A stretch of DNA of 11,227 nt from an uncultured Azospirillum sp. (GTDB taxonomy: Bacteria > Pseudomonadota > Alphaproteobacteria > RF32 > CAG-239). The notes under the pieces were generated by a model. The model did no database searches, was not told the origin of the DNA, and saw only the letters and a program-made list of their open reading frames with translations. The stretch spans positions 1 to 11,227 of the forward strand of contig UQCS01000044.1 of assembly GCA_900539605.1 (NCBI GenBank). Reading direction: 5' to 3'. Of this stretch, positions 7,332 through 11,227 are shown piece by piece; the first letter of the stretch is position 1; each line of letters opens with the position of its first letter. The translations under genes and the position numbers were made by a program.

Positions 7332-7360
7332 ATTATATTCCGAATTGTGCTTAATGTAAA
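7332..7360 (-). promoter_or_regulatory. Near-consensus promoter of the glycosyltransferase gene
   Basis: On the minus strand, TTTACA (7360-7355), exactly 17 bp, then a perfect TATAAT (7337-7332). The transcript would start near 7325, at the edge of an inverted repeat TTCAAA-TAAG-TTTGAA (7310-7325) that could be a small leader hairpin or an operator. Confidence 0.75.
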
Positions 7361-7391
7361 ATAAAAATTCCCGGGCGGAACCGAACTGGAG

Positions 7392-7434
7392 CAAAAAAAT
7401 TGCCCCGCTAAAACCGTTGGGTTTTGTGCGGGGC
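7392..7434 (-). terminator. Terminator of the 65-residue membrane protein gene
   Basis: TGCCCCGC (7401-7408) pairs with GCGGGGCA (7427-7434), with an inner AAAACC/GGTTTT stem. On the minus strand it is followed by a T7 run (7399-7393). It separates this gene from the glycosyltransferase promoter. Confidence 0.85.
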
Positions 7435-7452
7435 AGGGTTTATACTAAGCGC

Positions 7453-7650
7453 TTATCTTTCTTCATAAAAAGCCATGAAAATGCTTCCGATTGCGCCGGT
7501 AAAAAAGCCGATTCCGGCGAATTTCCACAAAGTAGCGCGCATGTCAGGAGCAACGCATTGAATGTCTGCGGCCAGAACCACCAGGTTAAAAACGATTAAA
7601 GCAACGCTCAAACCAAGCAGCCAATGAAAAATTCTTGCTATCGTGTTCAT
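7453..7650 (-). CDS. Small two-helix membrane protein
   Basis: This 65-residue protein of unknown function has two predicted membrane helices (about residues 8-27 and 42-61), joined by a short loop with DIQCVAPDMRAT and ending in a charged FYEER. The open frame extends upstream to 7800, but the promoter at 7700-7728 puts the transcript start near 7693, so the ATG at 7650 is the only sensible start. No clear Shine-Dalgarno is present; the leader is A/T-rich. It is a single-gene unit with its own promoter and terminator. Its role is not known. Confidence 0.7.
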   Translation of the reverse strand: MNTIARIFHWLLGLSVALIVFNLVVLAADIQCVAPDMRATLWKFAGIGFFTGAIGSIFMAFYEER

Positions 7651-7699
7651 AGTATAAGTTTTTTGGTTAATAAATAAAAAATAATCTCTCTTAACCTTT

Positions 7700-7728
7700 A
7701 CTATATCTCGTTTTTGTCTTTTTGTCAA
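7700..7728 (-). promoter_or_regulatory. Near-consensus promoter of the small membrane protein gene
   Basis: On the minus strand, a perfect TTGACA (7728-7723), a 17-bp spacer and TATAGT (7705-7700). A GGTTAA/TTAACC inverted repeat (7665-7696) lies in the transcribed leader. Confidence 0.75.
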
Positions 7729-7901
7729 GTATATTTTTAATATTGAAACCAAAAGATGCCTAATTGTGTCAAAATATAGAGCAACCATTTGAGATAACAA
7801 GCATTCCGATCGTTTGTTGAATTTTCTGTTTGAGCTCTTGTTACCTGATGATTGCTCTTTGACATAAGGATGATTCCGGCCGTTAGCTCATAAATCTATA
7901 T
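7729..7901. other. Intergenic stretch with nothing recognised
   Basis: Between the 7700-7728 promoter and the first tRNA-tail repeat I find no gene, hairpin or family repeat that I can support. Confidence 0.6.
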
Positions 7902-7966
7902 CAATTGCCAACCTTCCTCATCATTTACAAAAAAACGCCACAAGGACGTTTTTTTGTAAATGGCGG
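7902..7966 (-). repeat. tRNA-Ser tail repeat, distal copy
   Basis: This direct copy of the sequence at 9109-9184 keeps CAATTGCCAA, TCCTCATCATTTAC, the hairpin and the terminal TGGCGG (the last bases of the tRNA read on the minus strand). It lacks about 10 bases in the middle and has scattered substitutions. After TGGCGG the two copies diverge completely (TATATG here, the tRNA body there). Confidence 0.85.
7922..7961 (-). terminator. Terminator in the distal tRNA-tail copy
   Basis: A 15-bp perfect arm, ATTTACAAAAAAACG and its complement. On the minus strand an ACGUC/GGCGU stem (one U-G pair) is followed by U7. It lies about 85 bases after the stop of the small membrane protein gene and would end the 8045-8953 transcript. 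Confidence 0.6.
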
Positions 7967-8044
7967 TATATGTAATTTTTAAAGATATTAAGTATACAAA
8001 ATATTTTATTCCATCATTCTTAATTCCCACCAAGTTTCTTCGCA

Positions 8045-8221
8045 TCAATTCTTTGTTCTTCCTTTCGATATACATTCATTTATATAGTCATATTTTTGAT
8101 AATATGGATACAAGAAAAAGAACAATAAAGCTAAAATAACAATATAACCGACACCCTTATGAATTAGGTTCACAACTTTATCTGATATTTGCTTTACGCA
8201 TATTTGGCGTCCTTCGGTCAT
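8045..8221 (-). CDS. 58-residue single-helix membrane protein, possible toxin partner
   Basis: ATG at 8221-8219 is preceded by GGGAG with a 7-base spacer, a good ribosome-binding site lying inside the end of the upstream frame, so the genes overlap by 44 bases and translation may be coupled. The product has a basic amphipathic start (residues 1-23), one strong membrane helix (about 24-39, GYIVILALLFFFLYP), and a Tyr/Lys-rich tail ending SKGRTKN. A longer frame extends upstream to 8371, but those residues are the shadow of the preceding gene. The family is not recognised. Small membrane proteins encoded directly after a toxin-like gene are often immunity or accessory proteins; that is inference from position. 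Confidence 0.6.
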   Translation of the reverse strand: MTEGRQICVKQISDKVVNLIHKGVGYIVILALLFFFLYPYYQKYDYINECISKGRTKN

Positions 8222-8953
8222 CAAGCATCTCCCAACAGTTTTTATCCGGATTATAATAACCCAAATTACTGCCATAAAAATTGTTGTGCAAGTCTTTCCT
8301 GCTATCCGCAGAAATTTCTGACATCGGCATGGTCCCTTTCTTTTTGTGATAGTCCAATATTTCTTTAGCATAACCCAATCTCAAACCCCAATCACGACTT
8401 GCCGGACTAATTTTTGCAAGTTCACACTGCAGAAGAGGATGATAATAGTTATCAATACCATTCCCTTGGCCTGAACCATAAGTATTTACGAGTTTTCGGC
8501 CAGTCTGTTTCATCTGTTGCCAATAATCATAAGCTATTTGTGTGTCAGCAGCCAATTCGCCTAAAGATTCTCCTGTTTTCCAAATTTTTTTAGGGCTGGT
8601 CTCATTTTATCAACAAAATCATATGCCTGTTTTCTTTTTGCGGTAGTTTCCCGCATTTTAGATTCTATCCAAGGGTATTCTTTCAGGGTATTTTCTCTGA
8701 TATTTAACGATCCAAAACCGTAATTATCATCATCGGATTTGTCCCAAAATCCAGTTCCGGACGGCGGATAGTTATCAGTTATGTCCAGCTTGTTATAGTT
8801 TGGGATGATTTTGTTTTCTCTTTCTTGTCTTTCCATTTGATAAGCCAACTCATCGCGAGTAGAGAAAGTGCTGTGATCAACGCCATAGGTATCAATGTTG
8901 TTGCAGCCTATGAAATAGCCTGACGGCGATTTATATTTTGAATACATATCCAT
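8178..8953 (-). CDS. Toxin-like protein in two frames, joined at a -1 slippery site
   Basis: ATG 8953 (AAGGA upstream) opens a 130-residue frame with an Asn/Tyr/Asp-rich N-terminal half and the helical KRKQAYDFVDKMRPALKK. It ends at TAG 8563-8561. A second frame, with no ATG or good start, runs from this point to 8178. The switch sits at A AAA AAA (8591-8585), in phase for -1 slippage; the join would give KKIWKTGESLGELAADTQ and a 258-residue product. The second part contains YYHPLLQCELAKISP, then GYAKEILDYHKKK, then ADSRKDLHNN and a late Cys before DDRRTPNM. This H-x(n)-C, D/E, D, N, C spacing recalls conserved C-terminal domains of polymorphic or RHS-type toxins, but I cannot name a family. 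No signal peptide. Alternatives: a one-base deletion (pseudogene) or a homopolymer sequencing error. Confidence 0.55.
8585..8591 (-). promoter_or_regulatory. A AAA AAA slippery heptamer (candidate -1 recoding site)
   Basis: Zero-frame codons are CTA AAA AAA TTT, so the heptamer lies exactly as X XXY YYZ. After -1 slippage the next codon is ATT and the downstream frame continues for 135 residues. I see no strong internal Shine-Dalgarno stimulator upstream and no obvious stable hairpin just downstream. Confidence 0.4.
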
Positions 8954-9031
8954 TGTTTTTTCCTTTTCTCAAAAGTTATTATTGCAATGGATAACTTAAA
9001 TATAATTACAAAACAAATCTATCCTCTACAA

Positions 9032-9056
9032 AATGCGAAGTATCAGCTTCTGCATT
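9032..9056. repeat. Inverted repeat upstream of the toxin-like gene
   Basis: AATGCGAAG (9032-9040) pairs with CTTCTGCATT (9047-9056) with one bulged base and a six-base loop. It lies about 80 bases before the gene and could be an operator, part of the leader, or the end of the inserted segment. Confidence 0.4.
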
Positions 9057-9108
9057 CGAAAGCTTTTTAAACTCACGATTATTGATTTAGAATGAATTTT
9101 GTCATAGC

Positions 9109-9184
9109 CAATTGCCAATCAGCCTGTCTCTCCTCATCATTTACAAAAAAAACGCCGCAAGGGCGTTTCTTTCGTAAATGGCGG
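9109..9184 (-). repeat. tRNA-Ser tail repeat, copy attached to the tRNA
   Basis: It comprises the last bases of tRNA-Ser, its terminator hairpin and about 30 following bases. The core at 9131-9184 matches 7915-7966 with a one-base difference in the A run and a few substitutions; the outer CAATTGCCAA (9109-9118) matches 7902-7911. Confidence 0.85.
9139..9179 (-). terminator. Terminator of tRNA-Ser
   Basis: On the minus strand ACGCC pairs with GGCGU and is followed by U8; outer AUUUAC/GUAAAU arms extend the stem, and the two differences between arms become G-U pairs only in the minus-strand RNA, supporting this direction. The stem base overlaps the final A of the tRNA CCA. Confidence 0.75.
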
Positions 9185-9269
9185 ACAGAAAGGGATTCGA
9201 ACCCTTGGTACCCTTTAGGGGTACACACGATTTCCAATCGTGCGCCTTCGACCACTCGGCCACCTGTCC
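9179..9269 (-). tRNA. tRNA-Ser (anticodon GGA), CCA encoded
   Basis: This 91-base class II tRNA has acceptor 5' GGACAGG (from 9269) pairing with TCTGTCC, one G-T pair, then discriminator G and an encoded CCA (9181-9179). The D-arm begins TGGCCGAGTGG. The anticodon stem CACGA/TCGTG holds the loop TTGGAAA with GGA at 9235-9233, reading UCC and UCU. The long variable arm TACCC/GGGTA is typical of tRNA-Ser, and the T-arm has GGTTCGAATCC. It has its own terminator directly after the CCA, and its tail is duplicated at 7902-7966. Confidence 0.97.
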
Positions 9270-9282
9270 AAAACTGTTAAGT

Positions 9283-9311
9283 TTATTAGCCTGTTTTAAC
9301 TTATTTTGCAA
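9283..9311 (-). promoter_or_regulatory. Possible tRNA-Ser promoter
   Basis: On the minus strand, TTGCAA (9311-9306), 17 bp, then TAATAA (9288-9283), 13 bases before the mature 5' end. The boxes are weak matches; position is the main support. Confidence 0.35.
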
Positions 9312-9345
9312 GATTTATTTTTGCATTTGATGAAAAAATCGACGC

Positions 9346-9942
9346 CTAATTTCCCCAACCCACCGCTTGTGAAACGATCACGGTTTTGGTGTTGGGCAGC
9401 TTTAACGCTTTTTCGACGGCCTGTTTGTCAAAATAGCCGCGGACAACCGAAGCCAGCCCTTTGGAGGCGGCGTACAATTCCACGTTCTGATAGGCGGAGC
9501 CGGCGTGCATAACCGGATAATCTTCGTTCTTGCTGCCGGTATAAATCAGAACCAGGGGAACGTTTTTCATATAATCCTGAGTAGAGAAAAGCGGCAGGAT
9601 GTTGTCGCTGCTTACCGGTATCAGGGCATGTTTATTGGCGTCAAAATGCCAAACACCGTCTGTTTTGGCCACAAAAACATCCAAATCTTTCTGATTCATT
9701 GCCGTTGGAATTGTCCGTAAGCCGCCGCTACGGTTGACGCCATATGCTGCCCATAAAATTTCGCTTAATGTCTGATCGTCAACTTGCCGGTTGTCAAACT
9801 CCTTAACCGAGCGCCGCTCATTTAGCGCCTGCATCAGCGGCATTCCGCCGTTGCGTTCCGGAGACGGAAGTTTATGTTCGGCTGCGGTGCCGTTATGAAT
9901 TATTGTCATGGCCGTCAATACTCCTAAAATTAATTTTTTCAC
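9346..9942 (-). CDS. Exported SagB-type nitroreductase family protein
   Basis: GTG 9942 with CGGGAG eight bases upstream gives 198 residues; the frame stays open to 10053 but that part has no ribosome site and hides a good signal peptide (residues 1-21, KKLILGVLTAM core, cleavage near GTAA before EHK). The mature part is a short FMN nitroreductase: RRSVKEFD (43-50), the phosphate-binding Arg-Arg-Ser of the family; ILWAAYGVNR (62-71), typical of SagB/ThcOx-like members; then HAGSAYQNVELYAASKGLASV (146-166) and the VSQAVGWG end. The family uses FMN for oxidation or reduction of small molecules; the substrate is unknown. Export suggests a periplasmic role. It follows the HQALH protein after 67 bases with no promoter or terminator seen between, so they are probably co-transcribed. 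Confidence 0.88.
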   Translation of the reverse strand: MKKLILGVLTAMTIIHNGTAAEHKLPSPERNGGMPLMQALNERRSVKEFDNRQVDDQTLSEILWAAYGVNRSGGLRTIPTAMNQKDLDVFVAKTDGVWHFDANKHALIPVSSDNILPLFSTQDYMKNVPLVLIYTGSKNEDYPVMHAGSAYQNVELYAASKGLASVVRGYFDKQAVEKALKLPNTKTVIVSQAVGWGN

Positions 9943-10009
9943 ATTTTTTCTCCCGTAAAACAGATATAATAAACACAGCCGCCGTTTGTAGGCAGCTGCG
10001 GATTTAAAT

Positions 10010-11083
10010 TCAGTCGGTCGGTTTTTCCAAATGAATGTCGGAAGGAGAAGCACCCCTCTTTCTCTTTCCCTGCAGCTGCCGGGTTACCCGGCGCAAAGCC
10101 GGCGGATAACTGTTTTCGATAAACTTTATCTGCATTTTTTCCAACAAAAAGTTAATAATCACTTCATCCATCGCGTAAGCATGTACTTCCATCGGCATCA
10201 ACGCATACAGTTCGTCCTGTTCAAATGCCAAACAGGTAAATTTGCTTTCGAAAAGTTTTTCGATCATCGGAAAAGCAGACCAATCTTCGCCTTGCCGGGC
10301 AATATGGAGTGCTTGGTGAAAAATAAGCGCCGGGACTGCCAGATTGTCGCATAAAGCAATTTTTTCCCGGTTAAGATAAACAGTATTTCCTTCGGCATAG
10401 GCGGCGGCCATTGTTCTGATATCGGTGTTGAGGCCTTTGGCGGCTTGGCCGGTTTGCCATTCTTCGGCGGTAAAAAATTTGAGAACAATTGCCGTATGAT
10501 AAACGGCGTTAAAGGTGTCAACAAGGTTGTAACACAACTCACGATGGCCTAAAAATTCAGGATTTTGCCAGCTTTCCAGATCTTCTTTCAAACGGGGCAC
10601 GCTTTGAAGCCGATTGCAAAACTGGTTGACGCGGGCAGTTTCCTGCTCAAGAAATTCAGGCGGCAAAGTCAGGCCGAACAACAATATTTTGATCTGGTTT
10701 TTATAGTCATGAACCGTTTGCCGGTTTTGGTTGAAAGCTGCCATATCGCGATTGATAACGTCGACCAGAAGACCGTCTAAAAGCTCAATTCTTTGTTTGT
10801 TGTTAAGGGCTGCCAGTTTGGCATTTGACATTCCGGAAAGCTTACGTACAGCGGCTTCGTAGTGTCGACGGTTGATTTCTTGCAGCCGCGGCCGCAGTTC
10901 GCGTGACAATTTGTTCCATTCTTCGATAGAGGGAAAAGTGACACTGCCGAGCAGCCGGTCGAGTTTAGTCTGATATTTGGAAAACTTTGGTTCAATGACC
11001 GCATATTGTTTTCCCTTATACTGTCCCAGCATAAGATTACAGTTCAGCAGAATCCAACGATATTCGGATACGTTCAGTTTCAT
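10010..11083 (-). CDS. Zincin-like protein with HQALH in place of HExxH
   Basis: A 357-residue cytoplasmic protein, start fixed by CAGGAG before ATG 11083. The first 240 residues are mostly helical and charged with no recognised domain. Residues 250-305 resemble the core of small gluzincin-type peptidases: AVPALIFHQALHIA (His256, Gln257, His260) on a helix, about 40 residues later MPMEVHAYAMD (Glu299), matching the common QPxExxAY third-ligand helix of such families. Zn2+ ligands could therefore be His256, His260 and Glu299, but the catalytic Glu after the first His is Gln. It is either a non-catalytic zinc or structural protein or not a peptidase at all. The tail (330-357) is basic. It is the first gene of the probable operon with the exported nitroreductase. 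Confidence 0.75.
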   Translation of the reverse strand: MKLNVSEYRWILLNCNLMLGQYKGKQYAVIEPKFSKYQTKLDRLLGSVTFPSIEEWNKLSRELRPRLQEINRRHYEAAVRKLSGMSNAKLAALNNKQRIELLDGLLVDVINRDMAAFNQNRQTVHDYKNQIKILLFGLTLPPEFLEQETARVNQFCNRLQSVPRLKEDLESWQNPEFLGHRELCYNLVDTFNAVYHTAIVLKFFTAEEWQTGQAAKGLNTDIRTMAAAYAEGNTVYLNREKIALCDNLAVPALIFHQALHIARQGEDWSAFPMIEKLFESKFTCLAFEQDELYALMPMEVHAYAMDEVIINFLLEKMQIKFIENSYPPALRRVTRQLQGKRKRGASPSDIHLEKPTD

Positions 11084-11108
11084 GCTATGCTCCTGTTCAT
11101 ACCCTTAT

Positions 11109-11137
11109 ATAATAGCATAGTTGCCGGGCTTTTCCAA
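11109..11137 (-). promoter_or_regulatory. Promoter of the HQALH/nitroreductase operon
   Basis: On the minus strand, TTGGAA (11137-11132), a 17-bp spacer ending in extended TGC, and TATTAT (11114-11109). Transcript start near 11102, a leader of about 19 bases with the AGGAG site. The -35 and spacer lie inside the hairpin at 11121-11159. Confidence 0.7.
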
Positions 11138-11159
11138 GTAAAAACTTGTTGCCCGGCAA
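11121..11159 (-). terminator. Two-tier hairpin after the outer-membrane protein gene
   Basis: TTGCCGGGC (11121-11129) pairs with GCCCGGCAA (11151-11159), and an inner CAAGT/ACTTG stem (11135-11139 with 11144-11148) closes an AAAA loop. It lies 15 bases after the upstream stop codon but has no T run on either strand, so it may be a weak or factor-aided terminator. Confidence 0.5.
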
Positions 11160-11174
11160 ACTTATGCAAAAAGG

Positions 11175-11227
11175 TTACCAGCTGTAGCTGAGGCCGAGAC
11201 CGACAGTCGACGCTTTGTAATCGTCGC
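11175..11227 (-). CDS. C-terminus of an outer-membrane beta-barrel protein (partial)
   Basis: Only the last 17 codons are in the window, ending DDYKASTVGLGLSYSW and TAA (11177-11175). Alternating hydrophobic residues and a terminal aromatic residue are the known recognition signal for BAM-dependent barrel insertion. The family (opacity-like or porin) cannot be told from this piece. Confidence 0.65.
   Translation of the reverse strand, partial: DDYKASTVGLGLSYSW

Larger units (their letters stand above)
7915..9184. mobile_element. Possible mini-island bounded by tRNA-Ser tail repeats
   Basis: The two copies of the tRNA tail (7915-7966 and 9131-9184, same orientation) bracket about 1.2 kb that is AT-richer than its neighbours and holds only the toxin-like gene and the small membrane protein. 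Direct repeats containing a tRNA 3' end are the usual mark of site-specific integration. No integrase is inside and only six tRNA bases are repeated, so a simple segmental duplication or a dispersed tail repeat is also possible. Confidence 0.35.

Noticed and set aside
4941..7661. AAACTTAT shared by the leaders of three genes (4941-4948, and minus-strand 7322-7315 and 7661-7654)
   Set aside because: Spacing to the start codons differs in each, and an eight-base A/T-rich word recurring in A/T-rich leaders is expected by chance.
7651..7800. N-terminal extension of the 65-residue membrane protein to 7800
   Set aside because: The extension contains the near-consensus promoter 7700-7728 and so cannot be translated from that transcript.
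7896..8045. A 49-residue minus-strand frame whose ATG overlaps the stop of the small membrane protein as TGATG
   Set aside because: The overlap suggests coupling, but the last 20 or so codons run through the tRNA-tail repeat and its terminator hairpin, there is no Shine-Dalgarno, and the product has no recognisable features. Probably chance.
8178..8555. Second half of the toxin-like gene as an independent gene starting at TTG 8555
   Set aside because: That TTG is the Leu codon of the coherent stretch GELAADTQ that continues upstream in frame to the A7 run, and no ribosome-binding site precedes it.
9092..9280. A 62-residue plus-strand open frame
   Set aside because: It runs antisense through tRNA-Ser and its terminator.
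9943..10053. N-terminal extension of the nitroreductase to ATG 10053
   Set aside because: It overlaps the end of the 357-residue gene, lacks a ribosome site, and would bury a clear signal peptide that has its own good site at GTG 9942.
1..11227. CRISPR array, insertion sequence or integrase
   Set aside because: No regularly spaced repeats, no transposase or recombinase motifs, and no terminal inverted repeats with target duplications were found on either strand.

Overview
The window looks like a chromosomal segment of a Gram-negative bacterium, most likely an alphaproteobacterium. The evidence is a cold-shock protein, a fused LplT-Aas type phospholipid-repair protein, pirin, an outer-membrane barrel ending in Trp, and a holin-like domain that resembles the GTA/phage 3TM type. 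Taxonomy is inferred from gene content and style, not from a marker gene. Coding DNA is of middling GC and A/T-rich between genes. Recognisable sigma70-type promoters (TTGACA-like, 17 bp, TATAAT-like, often with an extended TG) precede many genes, and GC-hairpin terminators follow many of them.

Layout, left to right. (1) 2-406: 3' part of a membrane protein with a tandemly duplicated holin-like unit, then a perfect-palindrome terminator. (2) 560-1430: remnant of a large filamentous-haemagglutinin-like adhesin. Its promoter, start and signal peptide are kept, but they run directly into a C-terminal passenger fragment in another frame. (3) 1453-1978: shared terminator, a minus-strand cold-shock gene with a structured leader, and a divergent promoter region. 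(4) 1991-4840: fused lysophospholipid transporter, acyltransferase and adenylate-forming domain, in which every adenylation signature motif is degraded and the C-terminus is lost. (5) 4894-5641: a Tyr-rich exported protein of unknown role behind a strong promoter. (6) 5772-6479: pirin. (7) 6483-7360: family 2 glycosyltransferase with a near-consensus promoter. (8) 7392-7728: a 65-residue two-helix membrane protein with its own promoter and terminator.

(9) 7902-9184 is the most unusual part: an AT-richer segment bracketed by two direct copies of the tail of tRNA-Ser(GGA). It holds a toxin-like gene whose two halves are joined by an A AAA AAA heptamer in the phase required for -1 frameshifting, followed by an overlapping 58-residue single-helix membrane protein. 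It could be a minimal toxin/partner cassette inserted at, or duplicated with, the tRNA tail. No integrase is visible.

(10) 9346-11137: a likely two-gene minus-strand operon of a 357-residue protein with a zincin-like but Glu-less HQALH motif and an exported SagB-type nitroreductase. (11) 11175-11227: the last residues of an outer-membrane barrel.

The genes do not form one pathway. A loose theme is envelope function: lipid repair, secreted proteins, glycosyl transfer, adhesin and outer-membrane barrel. I saw no CRISPR array, transposase, integrase, rRNA or replication origin.
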